From Microbacterium ginsengisoli (GTDB lineage: Bacteria; Actinomycetota; Actinomycetes; Actinomycetales; Microbacteriaceae): 32,448 nt of DNA. A program made the translations under genes and the position numbers. Below, one piece after another: positions 7,996-16,605 of this stretch. The notes under the pieces are model-generated. The model saw only the letters and a list, made by a program, of their open reading frames with translations. It did not search any database and had not been told where the DNA came from. Each line of letters opens with the position of its first letter. Position 1 is the stretch's first letter. Where the stretch lies: the NCBI RefSeq assembly GCF_000956535.1, contig NZ_JYIY01000055.1:1-32448 (forward strand). Direction: 5' to 3'.

Positions 7996-8916
7996 TCAGA
8001 ACACGTACTCCATGAGCTCGAGCCCGAGCACCCGGAACGCGTCGTGCGCCCGCAGCCGGTGCGCGATCGACAGGTCGTCGAAGCAGACCGTCAGCGCATA
8101 GGACACCCCCGCGCGGGGACCGGCGAGCACCCCCGCCTCGGCGCGCACGCCGTCGCCCCGGCCGGTCTTGTTCAGGAACAGCAGACCATGCTCGTCGCCC
8201 TCGTGAGCGAACGGGTCGAGCCCGGTGACGGATGCCGCGAGGCTCAGGTCGTGCCCATGGCTCAGCCACTCCGACACCTGCGCACTGACGGCGGGTGTCA
8301 CGACGCGGGAGTTCACGAGGTCGGCGAACAGCCGCGCGTACTCGCGGGTCGCGCCGAGCGCGACGTGCGGGGCGTCGTCGGGGCCGCGCCGGTCGCGGAA
8401 GGCGTCCATCATGGCCGAGCGCGACAGCCCGAGCTGCTCGAGCCGCACCCGCACGGCGGGGAGTCCGATGCGGGCGAGCAGCGCGTTCGCCGCGAGGGCG
8501 TCGCCGGTGGATGCCGCCAGCACCGCGAGGTCGACGACGGGCAGCGACGGCGCGGCGAGATGCTGCCAGGTTCCCGGCCCCGCGACCGCGGGGAGGCTCG
8601 TGCGGTCGACCACCTCGTAAGGGTCGAGGCGGTTCTGGTCAATCTGCGCCGCCACCTCCACCAGAAGAGGCACGACGCCGAGCCCCGCGATCGGCAGGCT
8701 CACGTAGTCGTCACCGACGAGCACCGCGCTGCCGCGGTCGAGGTCGTCGACGTGCACCGACACCTGGGCGCCCGCGACGGCGAGGGCGTCGAGCGCCGCC
8801 ATGGTCGACGTGAACGAGCGTCGCCCCACGGCGACCCGGCGGCCCGACCGGCTCGCCGCGCGGCGGCGCCCGGGCGACGCCTCGGCGCCCCGCGCACGAT
8901 CAGGAGTCGGTGCCAC
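7996..8916 (-). CDS. Class A beta-lactamase-fold protein lacking the catalytic Ser/Lys
   Basis: 306 residues with class A beta-lactamase/serine-hydrolase fold hallmarks: VSVHVDDLDRG strand, LAANALLARIG helix, a terminal-region KTG (250-252, NKTGRGDG) and the final helices. Where the active-site SxxK is expected (family pattern PLASxxKVP), it reads PIAGLGVVP, so Ser becomes Gly78 and Lys becomes Val81. The SDN loop is also altered (GDALAAN). There is no signal peptide or lipobox; the N-terminus is Arg-rich. The GTG at 8916 has GGGAGGGAG upstream. It is more likely a binding or structural protein than a beta-lactamase. Confidence 0.72.
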   Translation of the reverse strand: MAPTPDRARGAEASPGRRRAASRSGRRVAVGRRSFTSTMAALDALAVAGAQVSVHVDDLDRGSAVLVGDDYVSLPIAGLGVVPLLVEVAAQIDQNRLDPYEVVDRTSLPAVAGPGTWQHLAAPSLPVVDLAVLAASTGDALAANALLARIGLPAVRVRLEQLGLSRSAMMDAFRDRRGPDDAPHVALGATREYARLFADLVNSRVVTPAVSAQVSEWLSHGHDLSLAASVTGLDPFAHEGDEHGLLFLNKTGRGDGVRAEAGVLAGPRAGVSYALTVCFDDLSIAHRLRAHDAFRVLGLELMEYVF

Positions 8917-9001
8917 GGTGGGCTCCCTCCCGTCGGGTGCGGTGCGCGCGCACGGCGACTGTCAGCATCCGTTCGCGTGAGGCCATGCCAGCACGGCCGG
9001 G

Positions 9002-10966
9002 TTACCAGATGGTGACGCGCTCGCTCTCGGGGAGCCAGAGCGCATCGGTCTCGGTCACGCCGAACGCCGCGTAGAAGGCGTCGACGTTGCGCACGATCTG
9101 GTTGCAGCGGAACTCGTTGGGCGAGTGCGGGTCGATCGTCAGCAGCCGGATGGTCTCGGCGTCGCGACCCTTCTGCTGCCAGATCTGCCCCCAGCTCAGC
9201 AGCAGCCGCTGGATGCCGGTGAACCCGTCGATCTCGGGAGCGGGCTCGCCGCCGAGCGAGATCTCGTAGGCGCGGATCGCGATACCGAGGCCCCCGAGGT
9301 CACCGATGTTCTCGCCGATCGTGAGAGCGCCGTTGACGTGGTTCTCGGGAGCGAGACCCTGCGGCACGAGCTCGTCGTACTGGGCGATGAGGCTCGCCGT
9401 GCGCTGCTCGAACGCCGCACGGTCGGCGTCGGTCCACCAGTCCCGCAGCGACCCGTCGCCGTCGTACCGGCTGCCCTGGTCGTCGAACCCGTGGCCGATC
9501 TCATGGCCGATCACCGCGCCGATGCCGCCGTAGTTGGCGGCTGCGTCGCGATCGGCGTCGAAGAACGGGTACTGCAGGATCGCCGCCGGGAACACGATCT
9601 CGTTCATGAGCGGGTTGTAATAGGCGTTGACGGTCTGCGGGGTCATGAACCACTCGTCGCGGTCGATGGGCCCACCGACCTTGCCTAGCTGCCGGTCGTG
9701 CTCGACGACGTGCGCGCGGCGCACGTTGCCGACCACGTCGGCGGGGTCGACGACGAGTGCCGAGTAGTCCTTCCACCGCACCGGGTAGCCGATCTTCGGG
9801 GTGAAGGCGTCGAGCTTGGCGAGCGCGCGCTCACGGGTCTCGGGGCTCATCCACTCGAGGGTCGCGATCGACTGGCGGTAAGCCTCGATGAGGTTCGCGA
9901 CCAGCTCGTCCATGGCGACCTTCGCCTGCGGCGGGAAATGCCGCTCGACGTAGACGCGGCCGACGGCCTCGCCGAGCGCGGCCTCGACGAGGCTGACGCC
10001 CCGCTTCCACCGCTCGCGGTTCACCGGCACGCCGGTGAGCTGCGTGCCGTAGAACGAGAAGTTCTCGGCCACGATCTCCTCGGTGAGGAACGGCGCCGAG
10101 CCGTGCACGATCGCGTAGCGCAGCCACGACTTCCAGCCCTCGAGGTGCGCGTCGACGAGCAGTGCGCCCATACCCTCCAGGAAGCTCGGCTGCTGCACGA
10201 CGACCTCGGCGAACGCATCGGGATGCCCCGGCGCGAGCGCCGAGCGCCACGGCTCCAGGTCGACGCCCACGAGCGACTGCACCTCGTCCCAGGTCTTCAG
10301 GTTGTAGGTGGCGACCGCGTCGCGGCTGCGCACGTTGTCCCAGTGCGCGGCGGCGATCTCGGTCTCGAGCGCGACGATGCGGTCGGCCTGGGCCGCGGCA
10401 TCCGTCACGTCGACGAGGCCGAGCAGACGCTCGATGTGCTCGCGGTACGCGATGCGGGTCTCGCCGAAGTTCTCGAGCCGGTAGTAGCTCTCGTCGGGGA
10501 GGAACAGCCCGCCCTGCACGAGGAAGGGGACGTAGCGGGTCGGGTTGCCGGGGTCGGGCTCGACGTAGAGGTCGATGAGTCCGCGCACGCCGTCGCGCTC
10601 GAGCTCGCCGATCGCGATCAGAAGGTCCTCGACCGAGCCGATCGCGTCGATGCGGGCGAGCTGCGCCGAGATCGGCGCGAGGGATGCCGCGGCGATGCGC
10701 TCGGTGTCCATGAAGCTGGCGTAGAGGTCGCCGATCTTACGGGCCTCGGTGCCGGGCTCGGCCTGCTGCGACTCGGTGATGATCGCGGCGACGTCCTTCT
10801 CGGCCCGCTCGGCGATGAGGTGGAACGAGCCCCAGCGGGCCTTGTCGTCGGGGATCGCGGTGCGGTCGAGCCAGGCGCCGTTGACGTGGCGGAACAGGTC
10901 GTCCTGCGGGCGGATCTCGGTGCTCAGTTCGCCGAGCTCGAGACCGGAGCGGAGGTCTGCAGACAT
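9002..10966 (-). CDS. pepO: M13-family zinc metallopeptidase (PepO/neprilysin-like)
   Basis: 654 residues, the usual bacterial M13 length. The peptidase domain shows NAYYNP, the zinc motif His488-Glu489-x-x-His492 (GHEIGHGFDDQG) and the third ligand Glu552 in ENIGDLGG (family consensus ENIADxGG). The N-terminal domain begins RPQDDLFRHVNGAW as in M13_N. There is no signal peptide or membrane segment, so it is probably a cytoplasmic oligopeptidase. The frame stays open upstream, but ATG 10966 is chosen because homology begins there and a TAGGGT -10 box lies 7 nt before it. Confidence 0.93.
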   Translation of the reverse strand: MSADLRSGLELGELSTEIRPQDDLFRHVNGAWLDRTAIPDDKARWGSFHLIAERAEKDVAAIITESQQAEPGTEARKIGDLYASFMDTERIAAASLAPISAQLARIDAIGSVEDLLIAIGELERDGVRGLIDLYVEPDPGNPTRYVPFLVQGGLFLPDESYYRLENFGETRIAYREHIERLLGLVDVTDAAAQADRIVALETEIAAAHWDNVRSRDAVATYNLKTWDEVQSLVGVDLEPWRSALAPGHPDAFAEVVVQQPSFLEGMGALLVDAHLEGWKSWLRYAIVHGSAPFLTEEIVAENFSFYGTQLTGVPVNRERWKRGVSLVEAALGEAVGRVYVERHFPPQAKVAMDELVANLIEAYRQSIATLEWMSPETRERALAKLDAFTPKIGYPVRWKDYSALVVDPADVVGNVRRAHVVEHDRQLGKVGGPIDRDEWFMTPQTVNAYYNPLMNEIVFPAAILQYPFFDADRDAAANYGGIGAVIGHEIGHGFDDQGSRYDGDGSLRDWWTDADRAAFEQRTASLIAQYDELVPQGLAPENHVNGALTIGENIGDLGGLGIAIRAYEISLGGEPAPEIDGFTGIQRLLLSWGQIWQQKGRDAETIRLLTIDPHSPNEFRCNQIVRNVDAFYAAFGVTETDALWLPESERVTIW

Positions 10967-10973
10967 GGGCTCC

Positions 10974-10979
10974 ACCCTA
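10974..10979 (-). promoter_or_regulatory. -10 box of M13 peptidase gene (leaderless)
   Basis: TAGGGT on the minus strand, 7 nt before the ATG at 10966. Confidence 0.5.
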
Positions 10980-11053
10980 CGCCGCGCACTCATGGGTCGG
11001 CCGGGAGTTGCGCACATCCGCGCACCCGCGTCCGCCGTGTCGGCGCCGCGCGG

Positions 11054-11059
11054 TACTGT
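11054..11059 (+). promoter_or_regulatory. Candidate -10 box of cysteine hydrolase gene
   Basis: TACTGT, followed after a ~33-nt leader by GGAGAAGAGG and the ATG at 11099. One of the few promoters here that would make a leadered mRNA. Confidence 0.4.
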
Positions 11060-11098
11060 CGCGTCGGGCCCGCACCGGCGGGCGGAGAAGAGGTCAGG

Positions 11099-11659
11099 AT
11101 GTCGACACTCACCGCACGCGACGGCGCCACGGCGCTGCTCGTGGTCGACGTGCAGAACGGCGTCGTCGACGGAGCCCATGACCGCGACGGCGTGGTCACC
11201 CGCATCGCCGGGCTGGTCGCCCGCGCGAGACACGACGGCGTGCCCGTCGTGTGGGTGCAGCACTCCGAGGACGGCGAGCTCGAGCAGGGCACGGAAGCGT
11301 GGGAACTGGTGCCCGAGCTCGTGCCGGCCGACGGCGAAGCGCACGTGCACAAGCGCTACGGCGACTCGTTCGAGGGCACCGACCTCGACGACCTGCTCGC
11401 CCGGCTCGGTGTCGACCGTCTGGTCGTCGCGGGCGCCGAGACCGACGCCTGCATCCGCTCGACCATCCACGGCGCGTTCGCGCGCGGCTACGACACGGTG
11501 CTCGTGAGCGACGCCCACACCGCCGGCGACAAGACCGCGTGGGGCGCGCCGAGCGTTCCCGACGTCATCGCGCACACGAACCTCTACTGGTCGTTCCAGT
11601 CGGCTCCCGGCAAGTCGGCCGGCACCGCCACGGCCGGCGAGGTCGCCCTGGGTCGGTGA
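11099..11659 (+). CDS. Isochorismatase-family cysteine hydrolase
   Basis: 186 residues of the isochorismatase-like fold. The catalytic triad is visible as Asp17 (LLVVDVQNG), Lys85 (HKRYGDSF) and Cys118 (ETDACIRST), with the usual non-proline loop near AGAETDA. Members are nicotinamidases, isochorismatases, ureidoacrylate hydrolases or N-carbamoyl hydrolases; nothing in the sequence or neighbours fixes the substrate. It starts at ATG 11099 with GGAGAAGAGG upstream. The frame is open far upstream but without homology. The MATE gene follows after 39 nt with its own promoter. Confidence 0.88.
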   Translation: MSTLTARDGATALLVVDVQNGVVDGAHDRDGVVTRIAGLVARARHDGVPVVWVQHSEDGELEQGTEAWELVPELVPADGEAHVHKRYGDSFEGTDLDDLLARLGVDRLVVAGAETDACIRSTIHGAFARGYDTVLVSDAHTAGDKTAWGAPSVPDVIAHTNLYWSFQSAPGKSAGTATAGEVALGR

Positions 11660-11686
11660 ACGACCCCGTCGCCCGCGGACTCTCCC

Positions 11687-11692
11687 TACGCT
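11687..11692 (+). promoter_or_regulatory. -10 box of MATE gene (leaderless)
   Basis: TACGCT, 6 nt before the ATG at 11699. Confidence 0.5.
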
Positions 11693-11698
11693 GAGCGC

Positions 11699-13024
11699 AT
11701 GACCGCACGCGGGGCCACGCTCAACCGGCAGATCCTCGCGCTCGCGGTGCCCGCACTCGGCGCGCTCGTCGCCGAGCCGCTGTTCCTCATCGTCGACGCG
11801 GCGCTCGTCGGCCACGTCGGCCTCGACGCCCTCGCGGGTCTCGGCATCGCCTCAGCGGTGCTGCAGACGATCGTCGGGCTCATGGTGTTCCTCGCCTACG
11901 CGACGACGCCGGCGGTGGCGCGGCGGTTCGGCGCGGGCGACCCGGGCGCCGCCGTGTCGGCGGGCATCGACGGCATGTGGCTCGCGGTGAGCCTGGGCGC
12001 GGTGCTCGCGCTCGCGGCATCCGTCGCGTCGCCGGGCATCGTGGCCCTCTTCGGCGCCTCGCCGGAGGTGACCGCCGCGGCCGACACCTACCTCGCGATC
12101 TCGGTGTGGGGGCTGCCAGCGATGCTCGTCGTATTCGCAGCGACCGGCCTGCTGCGCGGCATGCAGAACACGGTGGTGCCGCTGTGGGTCGCCGGGTTCG
12201 GCTTCGCCGCGAACGCCGGACTCAACGCCCTGCTCATCTACGGGCTCGGGTTCGGCATCGCGGGCTCGGCGCTCGGCACCGTGCTCGCGCAGTGGGGCAT
12301 GGTGGGCGTGTACGTCGCCGTCGTCGCGCGGCTCGCCCGCCGGCATGCGGCATCCGTCCGACCGCAGCGCGCCGGCATTACCGGATCGGCACGGCTCGGC
12401 GGGTGGTTGTTCCTGCGCACGGTGTCGTTGCGCGCGGCCCTGCTCGCGACCGTCGCGGCGGCGACCGCGCTCGGCACCGCGGAGCTCGCCGCCTGGCAGG
12501 TCGCGTTCACGATCTTCTCGACAGCCGCATTCGCGCTCGATGCCCTGGCGATCGCCGCGCAGGCGCTCGTCGGCAAGAGCCTCGGCGCGGGCGATCGGGT
12601 GCTCGTGCGCCACGTGCTGCGGCGGACGGTCGCGTGGGGCGCGTGGTTCGGTGTCGTCGTGGGCGCCGTGATCGCGGCCCTGTCGGGCGTGCTGGGCGGC
12701 CTGTTCACCGGGGACGCCTCGCTCTCGCCGCTCGCGCAGCCGGCACTGATCGTGCTGGCGATCGCGCAGCCGCTGTGCGGGGTGGTGTTCGTGCTCGACG
12801 GCGTGCTGATGGGAGCCGGCGACGGCCGCTACCTCGCGGTGGTCGGGGTGCTCAACCTCGTGCCCTTCGTGCCACTGCTCGTCGTGCTGGCGCTCGTCGG
12901 CGCGTCGGGGGCCGCTGGTCTCGCCTGGCTGGCCGTCGCGTTCTTCGGGGTCTACATGCTCGCCCGGCTGGTGACGCTCTCCCGCCGTGTGCGCGGCACG
13001 GCGTGGATGACTGTCGGGGTCTAG
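11699..13024 (+). CDS. MATE-family multidrug/metabolite exporter (DinF-like)
   Basis: 441-residue integral membrane protein with about 12 hydrophobic segments in two related halves, the MATE pattern. The opening LNRQILALAVPALGALVAEPLFLIVDAALVGH and the segment GLLRGMQNTVVPLW are characteristic of the DinF/NorM superfamily. These proteins export drugs or metabolites in exchange for H+ or Na+. Substrate is unknown. The ATG at 11699 is supported by the leaderless -10 box. It converges with the MFS exporter gene over 37 bp. Confidence 0.92.
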   Translation: MTARGATLNRQILALAVPALGALVAEPLFLIVDAALVGHVGLDALAGLGIASAVLQTIVGLMVFLAYATTPAVARRFGAGDPGAAVSAGIDGMWLAVSLGAVLALAASVASPGIVALFGASPEVTAAADTYLAISVWGLPAMLVVFAATGLLRGMQNTVVPLWVAGFGFAANAGLNALLIYGLGFGIAGSALGTVLAQWGMVGVYVAVVARLARRHAASVRPQRAGITGSARLGGWLFLRTVSLRAALLATVAAATALGTAELAAWQVAFTIFSTAAFALDALAIAAQALVGKSLGAGDRVLVRHVLRRTVAWGAWFGVVVGAVIAALSGVLGGLFTGDASLSPLAQPALIVLAIAQPLCGVVFVLDGVLMGAGDGRYLAVVGVLNLVPFVPLLVVLALVGASGAAGLAWLAVAFFGVYMLARLVTLSRRVRGTAWMTVGV

Positions 13025-13034
13025 ATCGGATGCC

Positions 13035-13052
13035 GCGGGCTCGCTGACCCGC
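13035..13052. terminator. Weak hairpin between convergent exporter genes
   Basis: GCGGG and CCCGC arms around 8 nt in the 37-bp gap between the MATE and MFS genes. There is no T-tract, so termination by it is uncertain. Confidence 0.3.
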
Positions 13053-13061
13053 AGACCGTGA

Positions 13062-14501
13062 TCAGTCGGCGGCGACGGGCTGCGGGATGGGCGTCACGTC
13101 GGCGCGCACCGCGGGCATCGCGAGGGCGACCAGCATCATCGCCGCGACCGTGACGAGCACCGCCACGAACACCGCGGTTCCGGCGGCAGCGGCACCCGCG
13201 GCATCCGTCTCGGCCCGTCCGGCGAGGGCGGCCGTGCTGATGGCCCCGAAGATCGCCGCGCCCACGGCGCTGCCGATCGAGCGTGCGAACATGTTGGCGC
13301 CGGTGACGACGCCGCGCTGGCTCCACTCGACGCTCGCCTGCGCGGCGATCAGGCTCGGGGTGGCGACGAGGCCGAATCCGAAGCCGGTGACGATGCAGCA
13401 CAGCGCCACGAGGGCGACCGAGGGCCACGCCGAGGTGATCGCGAGCGCGGCGGTTCCGACGATGGCGATCGTGAGCCCGATGAGAACCGTGGGCTTGAAG
13501 CCGATGCGCAGGTAGAACACCCGCCCCGACATGCTCGCCGCGATCGGCCAGCCGATCGTGAGGGCGGCGACGGCGAAACCCGCGATCAGCGGGATCGCAC
13601 CCGCCGCGTGCTGCAGGTAGCCGGGCACGAACGAGGTCAGGCCGATGAGGCCGGCGCCGATGCCGAGCGAAATGAGCGAACTGCTCCAGATGAGGCGTCG
13701 CCCCATGAGCGCGAGCGGCAGCACGGGCTCGGCCGCGCGTCGTTCGACGAACACGAACACGATCAGCAGCACCGCCGCGGCGACGAACACGCCGATGCTC
13801 GCGGGCGAGTCCCATGCCCACGCGACGCCGCCTTCGAGCACACCGAGGATCGCGAGGCCCGCGCCGCCCATGATCAGCAGCGACCCGGCGACGTCGATGC
13901 GGTGCCGCGGCGCGTCGGCGCGCCGCACCCCGGGTTCGTGGAAGTTGCGGGCGATGAGCCAGAGCGCCGCGATGCACAGCGGCAGGTTGACCCAGAAGAT
14001 CCAGCGCCAGATGCCCAGCTGCGCGAAGATCCCGCCGAGCGCCGGGCCGACCACGCTCGCCGCCGCCCACACGCCGGCGATGTAGCCCTGCACCTTGGCC
14101 CGCTCGGCGATCGTGTAGATGTCGCCGGCGATCGTGATCGCCATGGGCTGCACCGCCCCCGCGCCGAGACCCTGGATCGCGCGGAAGACGATCAGCGCCG
14201 GCATCGACCAGGCCACCGCGCACAGCACCGAGCCGAGCAGGAAGAGGGCGATGCCGACGATCATCACGGGCTTGCGCCCGATCGTGTCGGCGAGCTTCGA
14301 GTAGATCGGCACGGTGATCGCCTGCGCGAGCAGATAGATGGAGAACAGCCACGGGAACTGGCTGTAGCCGCCGAGGTCCTCGACGACGCTCGGCACGGCG
14401 GTCGCGAGGATGGTCGCGTCGATCGCGACGATGCCGGTCGCCACCATGAGCGCCAGCAGGATGGGGCCGCGTTCCGACCTGAGACCGACGCCGTCACTCA
14501 T
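13062..14501 (-). CDS. MFS transporter, DHA2-type drug:H+ antiporter
   Basis: 479 residues with about 14 hydrophobic segments, as in the EmrB/QacA (DHA2) group. Motif A is SKLADTIGRKPVM after TM2, and motif C is ASVVGPALGG in TM5, which marks antiporters. TM1 carries the DHA2 pattern VAIDATILATAVP. It probably exports hydrophobic or cationic compounds. ATG 14501 is preferred over the in-frame ATG 14522 because GGAG lies 5 nt upstream of it. The methyltransferase gene upstream, on the same strand, ends 73 nt before this start. Confidence 0.93.
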   Translation of the reverse strand: MSDGVGLRSERGPILLALMVATGIVAIDATILATAVPSVVEDLGGYSQFPWLFSIYLLAQAITVPIYSKLADTIGRKPVMIVGIALFLLGSVLCAVAWSMPALIVFRAIQGLGAGAVQPMAITIAGDIYTIAERAKVQGYIAGVWAAASVVGPALGGIFAQLGIWRWIFWVNLPLCIAALWLIARNFHEPGVRRADAPRHRIDVAGSLLIMGGAGLAILGVLEGGVAWAWDSPASIGVFVAAAVLLIVFVFVERRAAEPVLPLALMGRRLIWSSSLISLGIGAGLIGLTSFVPGYLQHAAGAIPLIAGFAVAALTIGWPIAASMSGRVFYLRIGFKPTVLIGLTIAIVGTAALAITSAWPSVALVALCCIVTGFGFGLVATPSLIAAQASVEWSQRGVVTGANMFARSIGSAVGAAIFGAISTAALAGRAETDAAGAAAAGTAVFVAVLVTVAAMMLVALAMPAVRADVTPIPQPVAAD

Positions 14502-14574
14502 GCGCACTCCGTTCCGCGGCATCGCCGCCGGTGAGCACAAGCCGCGAGGAGCCCGGGGTATTCCGCGGCATCCC

Positions 14575-15216
14575 TCAGCCGGCGTGACGCCGGCACCACT
14601 CGTACATGATGATCGCGGCGGCGGCCCCGGCGTTGATCGAGCGGGTCGACCCGTACTGGGTGATCTCGACCGTTGCGGATGCCGCGGCGAGCGCCTCGGG
14701 CGAGAGCCCCGGCCCTTCCTGTCCGAACAGCAGCACGCAGCGCTCGGGAAGGTCGGCCCGGTCGACGGGCACCGACCCGTCGACATTGTCGATCGCGATG
14801 ACCGGCAGCTGCGCGGCGGCGGCCCAGGCGGTGAAGGCGGCGATGTCGTCGTGGTGCACGACGTGCTGGTAGCGGTCGGTGACCATGGCGCCGCGGCGGT
14901 TCCACCGCCGGCGCCCGATGATGTGCACGGTGTCGGCGAGGAACGCGTTGGCGCTGCGCACGATGGAGCCGATGTTGAGGTCGTGCTGCCAGTTCTCGAT
15001 GGCGACATGGAACGGATGCCGCCTCTCATCGAGGTCTGCGACGATCGCCGCCATGCGCCAGTACCGGTAGCGGTCGATGACGTTGCGGCGGTCGCCGTCG
15101 GCGAGCAGATCGGGGTCGTAACGGTCGTCGTCGGGCCAGGCGGCGCCGCCTCCCGGCCAGGGACCGACGCCGTGCGCGAGTTCAGGCTCGTCAGGGTCGG
15201 CGGGGCTGTCGGTCAC
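14575..15216 (-). CDS. SpoU/TrmH-family RNA 2'-O-methyltransferase
   Basis: 213 residues with the SPOUT trefoil-knot motifs: motif 1 HDLNIGSIVRSANAF, motif 2 CVLLFGQEGPGLS and motif 3 ITQYGSTRSINAGAAAAIIMYEW. These bind S-adenosylmethionine and methylate ribose 2'-OH groups in tRNA or rRNA; the target nucleotide is not evident. Motif 3 has SINAGAA where TrmH proteins usually have SLNVSVA. GTG 15216 is chosen over the in-frame GTG 15225 because a TACCGT -10 box lies 7 nt before it. It is divergent from mntH. Confidence 0.9.
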   Translation of the reverse strand: MTDSPADPDEPELAHGVGPWPGGGAAWPDDDRYDPDLLADGDRRNVIDRYRYWRMAAIVADLDERRHPFHVAIENWQHDLNIGSIVRSANAFLADTVHIIGRRRWNRRGAMVTDRYQHVVHHDDIAAFTAWAAAAQLPVIAIDNVDGSVPVDRADLPERCVLLFGQEGPGLSPEALAAASATVEITQYGSTRSINAGAAAAIIMYEWCRRHAG

Positions 15217-15223
15217 GGCTTTC

Positions 15224-15229
15224 ACGGTA
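15224..15229 (-). promoter_or_regulatory. -10 box of SpoU methyltransferase gene (leaderless)
   Basis: TACCGT on the minus strand, 7 nt before the GTG at 15216. Confidence 0.5.
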
Positions 15230-15252
15230 GTCGTCGCCCGGGGCGCCGAGGG

Positions 15253-15270
15253 TTTTCGGCATGCCGAAAA
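15253..15270. promoter_or_regulatory. MntR operator candidate, upstream copy
   Basis: Perfect 18-bp palindrome TTTTCGGCATGCCGAAAA. Relative to a leaderless mntH start it covers about -35 to -18. Its centre is 27 bp from that of the second copy. The divergent neighbours, one a manganese importer followed by its MntR-type regulator, make MntR the natural ligand. Confidence 0.8.
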
Positions 15271-15275
15271 ATGGG

Positions 15276-15281
15276 TAAGGT
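15276..15281 (+). promoter_or_regulatory. -10 box of mntH (leaderless)
   Basis: TAAGGT, 6 nt before the ATG at 15288 and squeezed between the two palindromes. Confidence 0.55.
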
Positions 15282-15296
15282 TTCGGCATGCCGAAA
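15281..15296. promoter_or_regulatory. MntR operator candidate, copy over the start codon
   Basis: Perfect 16-bp palindrome TTTCGGCATGCCGAAA. Its central ATG is the mntH start codon, so bound repressor would cover the transcription start and the first codons. Confidence 0.78.
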
Positions 15297-16595
15297 ACTA
15301 CGCGCAGCACGGCCGAGGTCGCCCTCGACCGGGTGCCGGCGCGCACCGCGCAGCCGCGGCTCGTGCTGCTGCTCGGCCCGGCGCTCGTCGCGGGGGTCGC
15401 TTACCTCGACCCGGGCAACGTCGCGAGCAACATGTCGGCCGGTGCCGCCTACGGCTATCTGCTCGTGTGGGTCATCGTCGCGGCGAACCTCACCGCCTGG
15501 CTCGTGCAGTATCTGTCGGCGAAGCTCGGCGTCGTCACCGGCGCGAGCCTGCCCGAGGTGCTCGGCAGCCGCATCCGCTCGCCGTGGGGACGACGCGCCT
15601 ACTGGCTGCAGGCCGAGGTCGTCGCCATGGCCACCGACGTCGCCGAGGTCATCGGCGGCGCGGTGGCGCTGCATCTGCTGTTCGGCCTTCCGCTCGTTCT
15701 CGGCGGGGCCATCACCGGCGCGATCTCCCTCGGCGTGCTCATCGTGCACAGCCGCGGCGGCGCCCGACGGTTCGAGCTGACGATCGCCGCGTTCCTCGTC
15801 GTCATCGTGGTGGGCTTCTCAGCGGGCGTGCTCATCGCCCCGCCCGACGCGGCCGGGGTGCTCGGCGGGCTCGTGCCGCGCTTCCAGGGCACCGACTCGG
15901 TGCTGCTGGCCGCGTCGATCCTCGGGGCGACGGTCATGCCGCATGCGATCTACGCGCACTCGGCGCTCACCCGCGACCGCTTCCACGGCACGCCGACGAC
16001 GTCGCTCCCGCGCCGGGCGTCGACGCTGACGGATGCCGCCACCCGCCGCATCCTCGTCGCCACGCGCTGGGACGTCTCTATCGCGATGATCGTGGCCGGG
16101 TCGGTCAACCTCGTGATGCTGCTGATCGCGGCCGTCACCCTTCCGGGCGCGGCCGGAACCGACACCCTGGAGGGCGCGTACGCGGCGATCCGCGACAGCC
16201 TCGGCCCGATCATCGCGGTGCTCTTCGCGGTCGGGCTCCTCGCCAGCGGCCTCGCCAGCACGTCGGTCGGAGCGTATGCGGGCTCGGAGATCATGCACGG
16301 CCTCCTGCGCGTGCGGGTGCCGCTCGTCGCCCGCCGCATCGTCACCCTCGTTCCGGCGCTCGCGATCCTCGGGGCGGGTGTCGACCCGACCTGGGCGCTC
16401 GTGCTCAGTCAGGTCGTGCTGTCATTCGGCATCCCGTTCGCGATCGTCCCGCTCGTGTGGCTGACCTCCCGCCGGTCTGTGCTCGGCACCCACCGCAACC
16501 GGGGAGTGACGATCGCGCTGGGGGCCGCGGCATCCGTCCTTCTGGTGGCGTTGAACGCCGTGCTGCTCGTGCTGGTCGCGACGGGCGCCGGATAA
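15288..16595 (+). CDS. mntH: Nramp-type Mn2+ (divalent metal) importer
   Basis: 435-residue membrane protein of the Nramp family with about 11 hydrophobic segments. The metal-binding TM1 motif DPGN is at residues 41-44 (YLDPGNVASN) and the TM6 motif MPH at 217-219 (ATVMPHAIYAHSA), both intact. Nramp proteins couple H+ entry to Mn2+ or Fe2+ uptake. Two palindromes in the promoter and an MntR-type gene 10 nt downstream point to manganese. ATG 15288 fits the -10 spacing. The cytoplasmic N-terminal ~25 residues are partly encoded by the second palindrome. Confidence 0.95.
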   Translation: MPKTTRSTAEVALDRVPARTAQPRLVLLLGPALVAGVAYLDPGNVASNMSAGAAYGYLLVWVIVAANLTAWLVQYLSAKLGVVTGASLPEVLGSRIRSPWGRRAYWLQAEVVAMATDVAEVIGGAVALHLLFGLPLVLGGAITGAISLGVLIVHSRGGARRFELTIAAFLVVIVVGFSAGVLIAPPDAAGVLGGLVPRFQGTDSVLLAASILGATVMPHAIYAHSALTRDRFHGTPTTSLPRRASTLTDAATRRILVATRWDVSIAMIVAGSVNLVMLLIAAVTLPGAAGTDTLEGAYAAIRDSLGPIIAVLFAVGLLASGLASTSVGAYAGSEIMHGLLRVRVPLVARRIVTLVPALAILGAGVDPTWALVLSQVVLSFGIPFAIVPLVWLTSRRSVLGTHRNRGVTIALGAAASVLLVALNAVLLVLVATGAG

Positions 16596-16598
16596 CCT
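16593..16598 (+). promoter_or_regulatory. Candidate internal -10 box of mntR
   Basis: TAACCT overlapping the mntH stop codon, 7 nt before the mntR GTG. It would allow mntR to be made independently of mntH. Confidence 0.4.
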
Positions 16599-16605
16599 GG
16601 ATGCC

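Noticed and set aside
10967..11815. N-terminal extension of the M13 peptidase frame across the divergent cysteine hydrolase gene
   Set aside because: The frame is open by chance. Homology starts at ATG 10966, a -10 box lies just upstream, and the opposite strand carries a real gene.
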